Shown here piece by piece: positions 1 to 6,344 of a stretch of DNA of 8,993 nt (positions within the stretch are counted from its first letter, which is position 1; every line of letters begins with the position of its first letter). A model generated the notes under the pieces. It saw nothing but the letters and a program-made list of their open reading frames with translations, did no database searches and had not been told where the DNA came from. The position numbers and the translations under genes were made by a program. The stretch comes from Clostridia bacterium (GTDB taxonomy: Bacteria; Bacillota; Clostridia; TANB77; CAG-508): NCBI GenBank assembly GCA_900768805.1, contig CAAGEF010000287.1, forward strand, positions 1 through 8,993, given 5' to 3'.

Positions 1-39
1 CCGATCTATAAATTTGGCACTAGAACAAATATTTCTGTG

Positions 40-72
40 TTACAAAAATATTACAAAAATCTTACAAAAATA
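40..72. repeat. Three tandem 11-bp A-tract repeats upstream of the minD promoter
   Basis: The unit TTACAAAAATA occurs three times head to tail (40-50, 51-61 and 62-72); the middle copy ends in C instead of A. The period is about one helical turn, so the A5 tracts lie on the same face of the helix, just upstream of a likely -35 element at 85. Seen directly: the repeats and their phase. Inferred: an UP-like or bent-DNA activating element, or a multi-site operator. It could also be chance low complexity in AT-rich DNA. Confidence 0.7.
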
Positions 73-84
73 TTCCTATATACA

Positions 85-113
85 TTGACTTTTTCACTAA
101 AAAATAATAAGAT
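85..113 (+). promoter_or_regulatory. Probable sigma-A promoter of the min-rodA operon
   Basis: TTGACT (85-90), a 17-base spacer, and TAAGAT (108-113). The -35 matches consensus at five of six bases and the -10 at four of six. It lies about 50 bases before the minD start and is the only convincing promoter ahead of the six-gene block that ends at the terminator near 5339. Confidence 0.65.
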
Positions 114-163
114 AGTAAAGTAAAAAATAACGGAAAGTGTGTTTTAAGTTTAAGGAGGAAATT

Positions 164-958
164 ATGGGAGAAGTTATTGTTATAACATCTGGAAAAGGCG
201 GTGTTGGAAAAACTACTACAACAGCTAATTTAGGTTCTGCCCTAGCACTTGCAGGTAAAAAAGTTGCTTTGGTTGATACTGATATAGGGCTTAGAAATTT
301 AGATGTTGTAATGGGATTAGAAAATAGAATAGTATATGATTTGGTAGATGTAATAGAAGAAAAGTGTAAATTAAGACAAGCTCTTATAAAAGATAAAAGA
401 TTTAAAGAATTATTTTTACTTCCTGCAGCTCAAACAAAAGATAAAACTGCAATAAATGAAGAGCAAATGATAGATTTAACAAATAAGTTAAAAGAAGAAT
501 TTGATTATATTTTAATAGATTGTCCTGCTGGAATAGAACAAGGCTTTAAAAATGCTATAGCTGGAGCAAATAGAGCTCTAGTTGTTACAACCGCAGAAAT
601 ATCGGCAATTAGAGATGCTGATAGAATAATAGGGTTACTTGAAGCTTCAGATATAAAAAATCCAGAATTAATTGTAAATAGATTAAGACCATCAATGGTA
701 AAAAGAGGAGAAATGATGGATGTTGATGATATTGTAGATTTATTATCAATAGATTTAATTGGTGTTGTTCCTGATGATGAATATATCATTACTCAAACCA
801 ACAAGGGAGAACCTGTTATTTCAAATAAAAGAGCTCCTGCTGGAAAAGCTTATTTAGAAATATCTAGAAGAATCTTAGGTGAAAATATAGAAGTAACAGT
901 TCCTGGAAAGGAGAAAGGTCTTTGGGCAAGACTAAAAAGATTATTTGGTAAAGCATAG
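164..958 (+). CDS. minD: Septum site-determining ATPase MinD
   Basis: MinD is the membrane-cycling P-loop ATPase of the Min system, which keeps FtsZ rings away from the cell poles; MinE stimulates its ATPase activity. The start chosen is ATG 164, seven bases after AAGGAGG (152-158); an in-frame GTG at 137 lies upstream of that ribosome site. The 264-residue product has the usual family length. Visible motifs are the deviant Walker A KGGVGKTT (11-18, signature Lys11 and Lys16), VDTDIGLRNLD (37-47), and the Walker B-like LIDCPAGIE (117-125, Asp119). It ends in an amphipathic membrane-targeting helix (about 251-264, KGLWARLKRLFGKA). It is followed 20 bases later by minE. No minC is visible before it in this window. 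The assignment is very secure. Confidence 0.98.
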   Translation: MGEVIVITSGKGGVGKTTTTANLGSALALAGKKVALVDTDIGLRNLDVVMGLENRIVYDLVDVIEEKCKLRQALIKDKRFKELFLLPAAQTKDKTAINEEQMIDLTNKLKEEFDYILIDCPAGIEQGFKNAIAGANRALVVTTAEISAIRDADRIIGLLEASDIKNPELIVNRLRPSMVKRGEMMDVDDIVDLLSIDLIGVVPDDEYIITQTNKGEPVISNKRAPAGKAYLEISRRILGENIEVTVPGKEKGLWARLKRLFGKA

Positions 959-978
959 AAATTAAGGAGGAGGTAAAA

Positions 979-2166
979 ATGTTCGAGAATTTAGGAAGAC
1001 TTTTCAAAAGAATGGTTGGAACAGAAACAAAAGAATTAGATGTAGCTTCTAAAGATTCAAAAGAAACTGCAAAAGAAAGATTACATTTAGTTCTTATGCA
1101 AGATAGAGCAAATGTATCAGCAGATTTCTTGGAGCTTATGAAGCAAGAAATAATTGATGTAATAAAAAAATATATAGAAGTAGATGAAGAAACTATTGAT
1201 GTTAGATTAACAACAAAAACAAATGAAGATGGCTCAAATGGAACTCCTGCTTTATATGCAAATATACCAATTTTAAATATAAGAAATGATATGAAGGTTG
1301 AGAACTTCAATTTTGCATTAGAAAGTGATGGTTCGATTATTGCACATAAAATAGAAGAACCAGTTTCAGAAGAGAATATTGAGGAAGAAAAAGTAGAAGA
1401 ACTAATACCAGAAGAAAATATCGGAGAAGAAAAAATAGATAGTTTAATTTCAGAAAAACTAGAGGAATCTGAAAATATTTTTGTAGAAAATGTTAATGAA
1501 TTTGATTCAGCAACAATGGAAGCAGAAAACTATTCAAAAGTAGAAAAAAGACAAGAAAATATTATAAATGAGATAATTCCAGCAATAGAAAATATAAGTA
1601 AACAAGAAGAAAATGAAGAAAAGGTGGAAGAACTTCCAGTAGAAAATAAAGAAATAGAGCAAGAAAATAACAACATAAAAGAAATTGAAGAGTTAAAGAC
1701 TCAAGAAGCTGAGTACATTGAGAAACAAGAGGTTAATGAGAAAGTTCTAGAAATTAAAAATGAAGTTCAAGAGGAAAATGTATCAGAAGTAAAAAAAGAA
1801 GATAAAAAAGAAGGCAAGGATATAGTAGAAAGCAAAGAAATATCAGAAAACAAAGATATAATAAAAAAGGAAAATGTTGAAGAAACTGAAAAAATAGATA
1901 CAATAGAAAAAAAAGAAGAAGTTCCTGAAAAAGTAGAAGAACCTCTAACTACAGAAGCTGTTCAACAACTAAAAAAGAGTTGTAAAAGAGGAAGACCTAG
2001 AAAAAAAGATAAAAAAGCTGCTGAAAAACAAGCTAAAAAGAATGCAAGAAAAAGTAATAATTCAGAAGATGATGAAGATGATGATGTAACATTTGACGAT
2101 TTATTAAAAGCAGCAGAAGAAGAGGATAGACGATTAGCAGAACAAAAGAAAAAAGAGGGTAAATAA
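979..2166 (+). CDS. minE: MinE with a long charged C-terminal extension and AT-hook-like motif
   Basis: MinE is the topological specificity factor that displaces MinD from the membrane. ATG 979 follows AAGGAGGAGG (964-973). Residues 1-102 are a complete MinE: an N-terminal amphipathic membrane-binding segment (FENLGRLFKRMVG), the MinD-contact region AKERLHLVLMQDR (31-43), and the dimerisation domain (about 50-102, LMKQEIIDVIKKYIEVDEE). Typical MinE is 80-100 residues; this one is 395. Residues 103-330 are rich in Glu, Lys, Asn and Ile, have loosely repeated EEN-IEEEKVEELI-type units (131-156), and look disordered or coiled. A basic patch (332-358) contains KRGRPRK (336-342), the core of an AT-hook, and is followed by an acidic run (362-369) and a short, highly charged end. 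The frame is continuous, so this is not a sequencing fusion across a stop. The stop overlaps the rodA start. The MinE call is secure; the role of the tail is unknown. Confidence 0.93.
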   Translation: MFENLGRLFKRMVGTETKELDVASKDSKETAKERLHLVLMQDRANVSADFLELMKQEIIDVIKKYIEVDEETIDVRLTTKTNEDGSNGTPALYANIPILNIRNDMKVENFNFALESDGSIIAHKIEEPVSEENIEEEKVEELIPEENIGEEKIDSLISEKLEESENIFVENVNEFDSATMEAENYSKVEKRQENIINEIIPAIENISKQEENEEKVEELPVENKEIEQENNNIKEIEELKTQEAEYIEKQEVNEKVLEIKNEVQEENVSEVKKEDKKEGKDIVESKEISENKDIIKKENVEETEKIDTIEKKEEVPEKVEEPLTTEAVQQLKKSCKRGRPRKKDKKAAEKQAKKNARKSNNSEDDEDDDVTFDDLLKAAEEEDRRLAEQKKKEGK

Positions 2167-3284
2167 TGAGAAATAAAAAATTAAAAAATACTGAATGGAT
2201 TGTACTTATAGTTAGCTTGGTTTTATTTGCTATAGGACTAGTTGCATTATTTTCTGCAACACAAAGTACAGAATATGAAGAATTTAAGAAACAATTACAA
2301 TGGTTCATAATAAGCATACCAGTTTTGATAGCAGTTTCATTAATTGATTACAATATTATAGTAAGATTTTCTCCATTATTATTTTGTGTTTTATTAGTAG
2401 CTTTAATAGGAGTGCTGTTTACAGAACCGATAAATGGTGCTTCAAGTTGGTTTAAAATAGGAAAAGCTATTGCTATTCAACCTTCAGAACTTGGAAAAAT
2501 AGTAGCTATTTTATTTTGGGCATTAATATTAAATAAATTACAATTAAAAGGGAAAAAAGAAATAAATAAAATATGGAAATTATTTTTGTTTATTTTATCT
2601 TATATAATACCATTGCTTTTAATAGTAAAACAACCAGATTATGGAACTGCTGCAGCATATACTTTAGCATTCTTATTTATGTTATTTGTATCTGGTTTAG
2701 ATAAAAAATATATAATAACTGCTTTGATATTAGTAGCTATACTAATACCAGTATCATATATATACCTTTTACCAGAACATGCAAAATCAAGAATTGATGT
2801 GTTTTTAAATCCAGAGTTGGACCCAAGAGGTGCAGGATATAATTTAATGCAATCTAAACTTGCAATAGGTTCTGGTCAATTATTGGGAATGGGATTATTT
2901 AAAGGTAATCAAACTCAACTTGGCTTTTTATCACCAAAAACAACAGATTTTATATTTTCTGTTATTGGTGAAGAAATGGGATTTATAGCAACTGGGGCAA
3001 TTGTAATTTTGTATATAATTTTAGTTACAAAAACAATATATATAGCAAAAACTGCAAAAGATAACATAGGTTCTTATATAGCAATAGGAATTGGTGGTAT
3101 ATTTTTCTTTCATATGGCTGAAAATATAGGTATGACAATAGGGTTACTTCCAATAACAGGAGTTCCACTTCCTTTTGTAAGTTATGGTGGAAGTTCTCTT
3201 ATCACTAATTTTATGTGTATAGGATTACTTTTAAATATAAGTTCAAGAAGGCAGAAATCGATATTTGTAGATAGGATGATGTAA
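2166..3284 (+). CDS. rodA: SEDS peptidoglycan glycosyltransferase RodA
   Basis: This is a polytopic membrane polymerase that builds glycan strands from lipid II during cell elongation, working with a class B penicillin-binding protein. The 372 residues fit RodA. Motifs in order are GASSWFKIG (91-99), QPSELGK (105-111), KQPDYGT (155-161, with the likely catalytic Asp158), NPELDPRGAGYN (215-226), QSKLAIGSG (229-237), GNQTQLGFLSPKTTDFIF (247-264), and TGVPLPFVSYGGSSL (331-345). About ten hydrophobic membrane segments are visible. The GNQTQL region and the min-gene neighbourhood favour RodA over the division paralogue FtsW; that choice is an inference from motif and context. The ATG overlaps the minE TAA (TAATG), with GAGGG at 2155-2159, so translation is probably coupled. 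Confidence 0.93.
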   Translation: MRNKKLKNTEWIVLIVSLVLFAIGLVALFSATQSTEYEEFKKQLQWFIISIPVLIAVSLIDYNIIVRFSPLLFCVLLVALIGVLFTEPINGASSWFKIGKAIAIQPSELGKIVAILFWALILNKLQLKGKKEINKIWKLFLFILSYIIPLLLIVKQPDYGTAAAYTLAFLFMLFVSGLDKKYIITALILVAILIPVSYIYLLPEHAKSRIDVFLNPELDPRGAGYNLMQSKLAIGSGQLLGMGLFKGNQTQLGFLSPKTTDFIFSVIGEEMGFIATGAIVILYIILVTKTIYIAKTAKDNIGSYIAIGIGGIFFFHMAENIGMTIGLLPITGVPLPFVSYGGSSLITNFMCIGLLLNISSRRQKSIFVDRMM

Positions 3285-4261
3285 TGTATTTAAAAAAATT
3301 AAAAATAGGTAATGTAGAATTAAGCAATAATATAATATTAGCTCCAATGGCAGGCGTAACAGACCTGCCATTTAGATTAATATGTAAAAAATATGGAGAT
3401 GTAGGTTTAGTTTGTAATGAAATGGTTAGTAGTAGAGCAATTTGCTACAAAGATGAGAAAACATTAAAAATGCTTGAAAAAGGTGAAAACGAGTATCCTA
3501 TTTCAATGCAAATTTTTGGTAGTGAGCCAGAATCTATGGGGCAAGCTGCCAAATTTGTTTCTGAATATTGTGAAATATTAGATGTAAATATGGGATGCCC
3601 TGCTCCAAAAGTTGTTAAAGGTGGAGATGGAAGCAAACTTTTACTTGATTTAGATTTAATTGGAGAAATATTAAAAGAAGTTATTAAAAATTCTTCAAAG
3701 CCAGTAACAGTAAAAATAAGAAAAGGTTGGGATGCAGAAAATATTGTTGCAGTAGATGTTGCTAAAATAATAGAAAAAGCAGGAGCATCCGCAATAATAA
3801 TTCATGGGAGAACAAGAGAAGAATTTTATTCTGGAACAGCAGATTGGGATATAATAAGAAAAGTAAAAGAATCAGTTAAAATTCCAGTAATTGGAAATGG
3901 AGATATAAAAAGTGAAGAAGATGCATTAAGAATGTTTGAAGAAACTGGGGTTGATGGAATAATGATAGGAAGAGCCAGTTTAGGAAATCCATGGTTATTC
4001 AAGAAAATTGCATATTATTTAGAAAATGGTAAAAAAATGCCAGAAATTTCAGTTCAAGAAAAATTTGATGTAATAAAAGAACATTTTAATCTATTACTAA
4101 AGAATAAAGGCGAATATACAGCAACGAGAGAAATCAGAAAACATATATCATGGTACATAAAAGGGCTTCCTGGAGCTAGTTTTGTTAGAGATAAAATTAA
4201 TCAAGTGGAAACAAAAGAAGCGTTTTATGAAATACTTAATGAATATCTAAAAAATATATAG
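3284..4261 (+). CDS. dusB: tRNA-dihydrouridine synthase, DusB type
   Basis: This is an FMN- and NADPH-dependent enzyme that reduces uridine to dihydrouridine in the tRNA D-loop. The 325-residue length is typical. The TIM-barrel domain shows LAPMAGVTDLPFR (19-31), CNEMVSSRA (44-52), MQIFGSEP (75-82), DVNMGCPAPKVVKGGDGSKLL (100-120, catalytic Cys105), VKIRKGW (143-149), HGRTREEFYSG (174-184), GNGDI (204-208), and the flavin phosphate loop GIMIGRASLGNPW (225-237). The C-terminal helical domain follows (about 240-325). The ATG overlaps the rodA stop by one base, with AGGA at 3273-3276. Its position in a shape/division operon is mechanistically unexplained. The Dus family call is secure; DusB over the other paralogues rests on overall similarity of the motifs. 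Confidence 0.95.
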   Translation: MYLKKLKIGNVELSNNIILAPMAGVTDLPFRLICKKYGDVGLVCNEMVSSRAICYKDEKTLKMLEKGENEYPISMQIFGSEPESMGQAAKFVSEYCEILDVNMGCPAPKVVKGGDGSKLLLDLDLIGEILKEVIKNSSKPVTVKIRKGWDAENIVAVDVAKIIEKAGASAIIIHGRTREEFYSGTADWDIIRKVKESVKIPVIGNGDIKSEEDALRMFEETGVDGIMIGRASLGNPWLFKKIAYYLENGKKMPEISVQEKFDVIKEHFNLLLKNKGEYTATREIRKHISWYIKGLPGASFVRDKINQVETKEAFYEILNEYLKNI

Positions 4262-4291
4262 AATAAAATTATGTATTAGGAGGAAAGAACA

Positions 4292-4882
4292 TTGAAATCC
4301 AAATACATAATTTTTATTTTTTTTATAATTTTTATATTTTTTTCAATAATTATTTATAATTTACATGAAAGTGGAAATAATATAATTAATCAAAGTCAAG
4401 AAAACATTATTGAAAAAATTTTAAGAACAAAAGAATATACTGCAAAAATTAAAGTTACAGTCTATAGTAATAAAAATCAGAATCAATATGAAATTGAACA
4501 ATATGAAAATATAGAACAAAATGAAAGCAATGAAAAACTAGTAAGTAATGAAAATATTGGTGGATTAACTATAGAATTAAAAAATAACAAATTAGTTATA
4601 TCTAATACAGAGCTAAATTTAAAAAAAATTTATGAAGATTATAACCCAATTACAAGGAATTATTTATTTTTAGGTAACTTTATTAAAGAAGTAAATTTAG
4701 AAAAAGTAGAAGAAACTGAAAATTATATTATATTAAATACCAAAAAAAACAATAATAAATACTTACATAATAAAACATTATATATAAACAAAAAAAGTAA
4801 ATTGCCAGAAAAAATGATAATAATAGATGATGAACAAAATGTAAAAACTATCATAGAATATATAGAAATAGAATTAAAATAA
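4292..4882 (+). CDS. Membrane-anchored GerS/LolA-like envelope protein
   Basis: TTG 4292 is chosen because AGGAGG (4278-4283) lies eight bases before it and no in-frame ATG fits. The 196-residue product starts KSKY, followed by a very hydrophobic segment (about 5-22) that would act as a signal anchor or uncleaved signal peptide. The rest is a hydrophilic beta-rich domain with YTAKIKVTVYSNK (49-61), GGLTIELKNNKLVISN (90-105), and a closing KTLYINKKSKLPEKMII (161-177). That layout (an induced polypeptide chain with a late LY-I-KKSKLP strand) resembles clostridial LolA-fold proteins such as the GerS germination lipoprotein. Unlike GerS lipoproteins it has no cysteine at all, hence no lipobox. 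Clostridial gerS-like genes are often found near alr and mazF; here mazF follows directly. Function is uncertain and the assignment is tentative. Confidence 0.55.
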   Translation: MKSKYIIFIFFIIFIFFSIIIYNLHESGNNIINQSQENIIEKILRTKEYTAKIKVTVYSNKNQNQYEIEQYENIEQNESNEKLVSNENIGGLTIELKNNKLVISNTELNLKKIYEDYNPITRNYLFLGNFIKEVNLEKVEETENYIILNTKKNNNKYLHNKTLYINKKSKLPEKMIIIDDEQNVKTIIEYIEIELK

Positions 4883-4935
4883 CCGAAATTTTTTTAATAA
4901 TTATATTTTATATGTAATAATTAGGAGTGAAGTAT

Positions 4936-5280
4936 ATGGTAGTAAAAAGAGGCGATATGTATTATGCTGATTTAAGTCCAGTTATAGGATCAGAACAAGG
5001 AGGAATAAGACCAGTTTTAATAATACAAAATGATACAGGAAATAAATATAGTCCAACAGTAATTGCAGCAGCAATTACTTCTCAAACAGGAAAAAATAAA
5101 TTACCAACACATATAGAAATTGGTTCTACAAAAATTGGATTAAAATCAGATTCAGTTGTTTTAGCAGAACAAATAAGAACAATTGATAAAAGTAGATTAA
5201 AAGAAAAAATAGGGCATATAGACGACCATGAAATAATGGGTAAAGTTAATAATGCTATAGGTATAAGCTTCGGTTTATAA
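4936..5280 (+). CDS. mazF: MazF/EndoA-type mRNA interferase toxin
   Basis: This is a ribosome-independent endoribonuclease toxin of the MazF/PemK family. It closely resembles B. subtilis NdoA (EndoA), which cuts single-stranded RNA at UACAU; specificity here is inferred by similarity only. ATG 4936 is preferred: AGGAG (4923-4927) is eight bases upstream, whereas the in-frame GTG at 4927 overlaps that site. The 114 residues show VKRGDMYYADLSPVIGSEQGG (3-23), RPVLIIQND (25-33), AAAITSQTGK (44-53), PTHIEI, SVVLAEQIRTIDK and a short C-terminal helix. The active-site residues known from B. subtilis are present as Arg25 and Thr48. Usually a CopG-like antitoxin gene (ndoAI) immediately precedes; here the preceding gene is the GerS-like one and no antitoxin is visible. 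Last gene before a strong terminator. Confidence 0.96.
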   Translation: MVVKRGDMYYADLSPVIGSEQGGIRPVLIIQNDTGNKYSPTVIAAAITSQTGKNKLPTHIEIGSTKIGLKSDSVVLAEQIRTIDKSRLKEKIGHIDDHEIMGKVNNAIGISFGL

Positions 5281-5295
5281 CTTAATATTAAAGAA

Positions 5296-5339
5296 TACCA
5301 ATAATATTGAAACTGCTCAGTATTATTGGTGTTTTTGTT
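5296..5339 (+). terminator. Intrinsic terminator after mazF
   Basis: A perfect 10-bp stem, ACCAATAATA (5297-5306) with TATTATTGGT (5321-5330), can be extended inward by four pairs (TTGA with TCAG, including one G-U) to leave a six-base loop. It is followed by GTTTTTGTT. It lies 15 bases after the mazF stop and closes the minD-to-mazF block. Confidence 0.9.
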
Positions 5340-5427
5340 AGTAATTTTAGAAAGATACTTTTTCAATTATAAGTAGAAATAGTCGCTAAAATATTGATTT
5401 AAGCATAACTTATATTAGGTGATAATT

Positions 5428-5952
5428 ATGAAATTTTTTAAAACCTTATATGAAGATGCTAAAAATATTAAAGATAAAGATCCAGCCACAAGAAATATTT
5501 TAGAAGTGATGATTCTATATCCAGGATTTCATATTTTGATTTTTTATAGAATTTCACATTTCCTATATAATCACAAATTATTTTTTCTAGCCCGACTAGT
5601 ATCTCAACTTGGAAGATTTTTTACTGGGATAGAAATTCACCCAGGAGCAAAAATTGGAAAAAGGCTATTTATAGATCATGGAATGGGGATAGTAATAGGA
5701 GAAACTACTACTATAGGAGATGATTGTACAATATATCATAATTCAACTTTAGGAGGAACAGGAAAAGATAAATACAAAAGACATCCAGATTTAGGAAATA
5801 ATGTAATGGTAGGAGCAGGTGCAAAAGTTTTGGGTCCTATAAAAATAGGAAATAATGTGAAAATAGGAGCAAATGCTATAGTATTAAGAAATATTCCTAA
5901 TAATGTAACTGTTGTAAAATGTAATAAAATTATTGAAAAAAAAATAAAATAG
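5428..5952 (+). CDS. cysE: Serine O-acetyltransferase, short form
   Basis: The enzyme transfers acetyl from acetyl-CoA to L-serine, the first step of cysteine synthesis. ATG 5428 follows AGGTGAT (5417-5423); an in-frame GTG at 5419 lies inside that site. The 174-residue protein has the helical N-terminal part (DPATRNILEVMILYPGFH, 18-35) and a left-handed beta-helix of hexapeptide repeats: FFTGIEIHPGAKIGKRLFID (64-83), HGMGIVIGETTTIG, LGGTGKDKYKRHP, and GAGAKVLGPIKIGNNVKIGA. The catalytic Asp83-His84 pair and His119 of the family are present. B. subtilis CysE is about 217 residues; this one lacks roughly 40 C-terminal residues, and the usual VVGIPG/A segment after the last coil reads VVKCNK (162-167). 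No clear promoter was found between the mazF terminator and the gene. No cysK or cysS is adjacent. Family assignment is secure. Confidence 0.93.
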   Translation: MKFFKTLYEDAKNIKDKDPATRNILEVMILYPGFHILIFYRISHFLYNHKLFFLARLVSQLGRFFTGIEIHPGAKIGKRLFIDHGMGIVIGETTTIGDDCTIYHNSTLGGTGKDKYKRHPDLGNNVMVGAGAKVLGPIKIGNNVKIGANAIVLRNIPNNVTVVKCNKIIEKKIK

Positions 5953-5960
5953 ATTATAAT
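5933..5960 (+). promoter_or_regulatory. Probable promoter of the 82-codon gene
   Basis: TTGAAA (5933-5938), a 16-base spacer, and a perfect TATAAT (5955-5960). The -35 lies inside the last codons of cysE and the -10 just after its stop. Transcription would begin near 5967, giving the small downstream gene its own promoter and a leader of roughly 45 bases. Confidence 0.7.
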
Positions 5961-6012
5961 AAGTATAACAATTATGTTTGAAGCTCAAAATAAATTGAAA
6001 GGAATTAAAACT

Positions 6013-6261
6013 ATGGAAAATCCAGGTAAAGAAGATCAAATTTTAAAAATTGAAAAATTTGTATTGAAAGAACTTGAAAATATTCAAAAAGAGGAAAATA
6101 TGGATAAAACGGAAATGCTTGAAAGAGCTAGCGTTCTTTTTAATTTTTATAAAATCCTCGAGAATTACGATGAATTACAACCTATGTTAACAAAAGATTT
6201 TGAAGAGTTAAAAAATAGAAGAAGAAGTATGGATAGCGAAAATTCATTTGATAGAAGATAA
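6013..6261 (+). CDS. Small helical protein of unknown function
   Basis: I do not recognise this 82-residue protein. ATG 6013 is chosen because AAAGGAA (5998-6004) is correctly spaced; an in-frame ATG at 5974 lacks a ribosome site and sits almost at the predicted transcript start. The product is hydrophilic and looks almost entirely alpha-helical: a first charged helix (about 8-28, KIEKFVLKELENIQKEE), then DKTEMLERASVLFNFYKILENYDELQPM (31-58), then a charged tail with NRRRS (68-72) and DRR at the end. There is no signal peptide, membrane segment or cysteine. The gene has its own promoter (5933-5960) and a hairpin terminator (6277-6310), so it appears to be an independent transcription unit and not a cysE partner. 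It is tail to tail with the tRNA-Met gene. Confidence 0.72.
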   Translation: MENPGKEDQILKIEKFVLKELENIQKEENMDKTEMLERASVLFNFYKILENYDELQPMLTKDFEELKNRRRSMDSENSFDRR

Positions 6262-6276
6262 AAATATTTGTAAAAT

Positions 6277-6310
6277 AGATTAGTTTGTGATATAACTAAT
6301 CTTAATTTTT
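6277..6310 (+). terminator. Intrinsic terminator of the 82-codon gene
   Basis: A nine-base-pair perfect stem, AGATTAGTT (6277-6285) with AACTAATCT (6294-6302), has an eight-base loop and is followed by TAATTTTT. It begins 15 bases after the stop codon. The stem is AT-rich, so efficiency may be moderate. Confidence 0.7.
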
Positions 6311-6312
6311 GC

Positions 6313-6344
6313 AACAAAAAAATCCAAGAGAAATCTTGGATTTT
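6313..6344 (-). terminator. Intrinsic terminator of the tRNA-Met gene
   Basis: Read on the minus strand, AATCCAAGA pairs with TCTTGGATT (6334-6342 with 6321-6329) around a four-base loop. Flanking A/T tracts extend the stem, and a run of seven T is followed by GTTG. It begins directly at the 3' end of the tRNA and sits back to back with the plus-strand terminator at 6277-6310. Confidence 0.85.

Noticed and set aside
14..28. TTGGCACT resembling half of a sigma-54 -24 element or a CIRCE arm
   Set aside because: There is no GC at the required -12 spacing and no matching inverted arm.
1..123. An open frame from position 1 to a stop at 121-123, possibly the tail of an upstream gene
   Set aside because: It runs through the tandem repeats and the promoter, its translation is low-complexity, and no recognisable C-terminus is seen. 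Another frame stops at 9-11, which fits an upstream gene end equally well.
864..1310. Long minus-strand frame across the minD end and minE start
   Set aside because: It is antisense to two certain genes, has no ribosome site, and its hydrophobic Ser/Phe-rich composition is what antisense of AT-rich coding DNA gives.
4883..4935. Possible separate promoter for mazF
   Set aside because: AT-rich -10-like strings exist, but no -35 at suitable spacing.
5082..5366. Minus-strand frame opposite mazF, considered as a missing antitoxin
   Set aside because: It crosses the mazF terminator, has no ribosome site or CopG/MazE-like residues, and reads as antisense of mazF.
5340..5427. Possible promoter or cysteine T-box ahead of cysE
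   Set aside because: Only weak hexamers (for example TTTAGA and TATAAG, 16 bases apart) are present, and the 88 bases are too short and lack T-box features.
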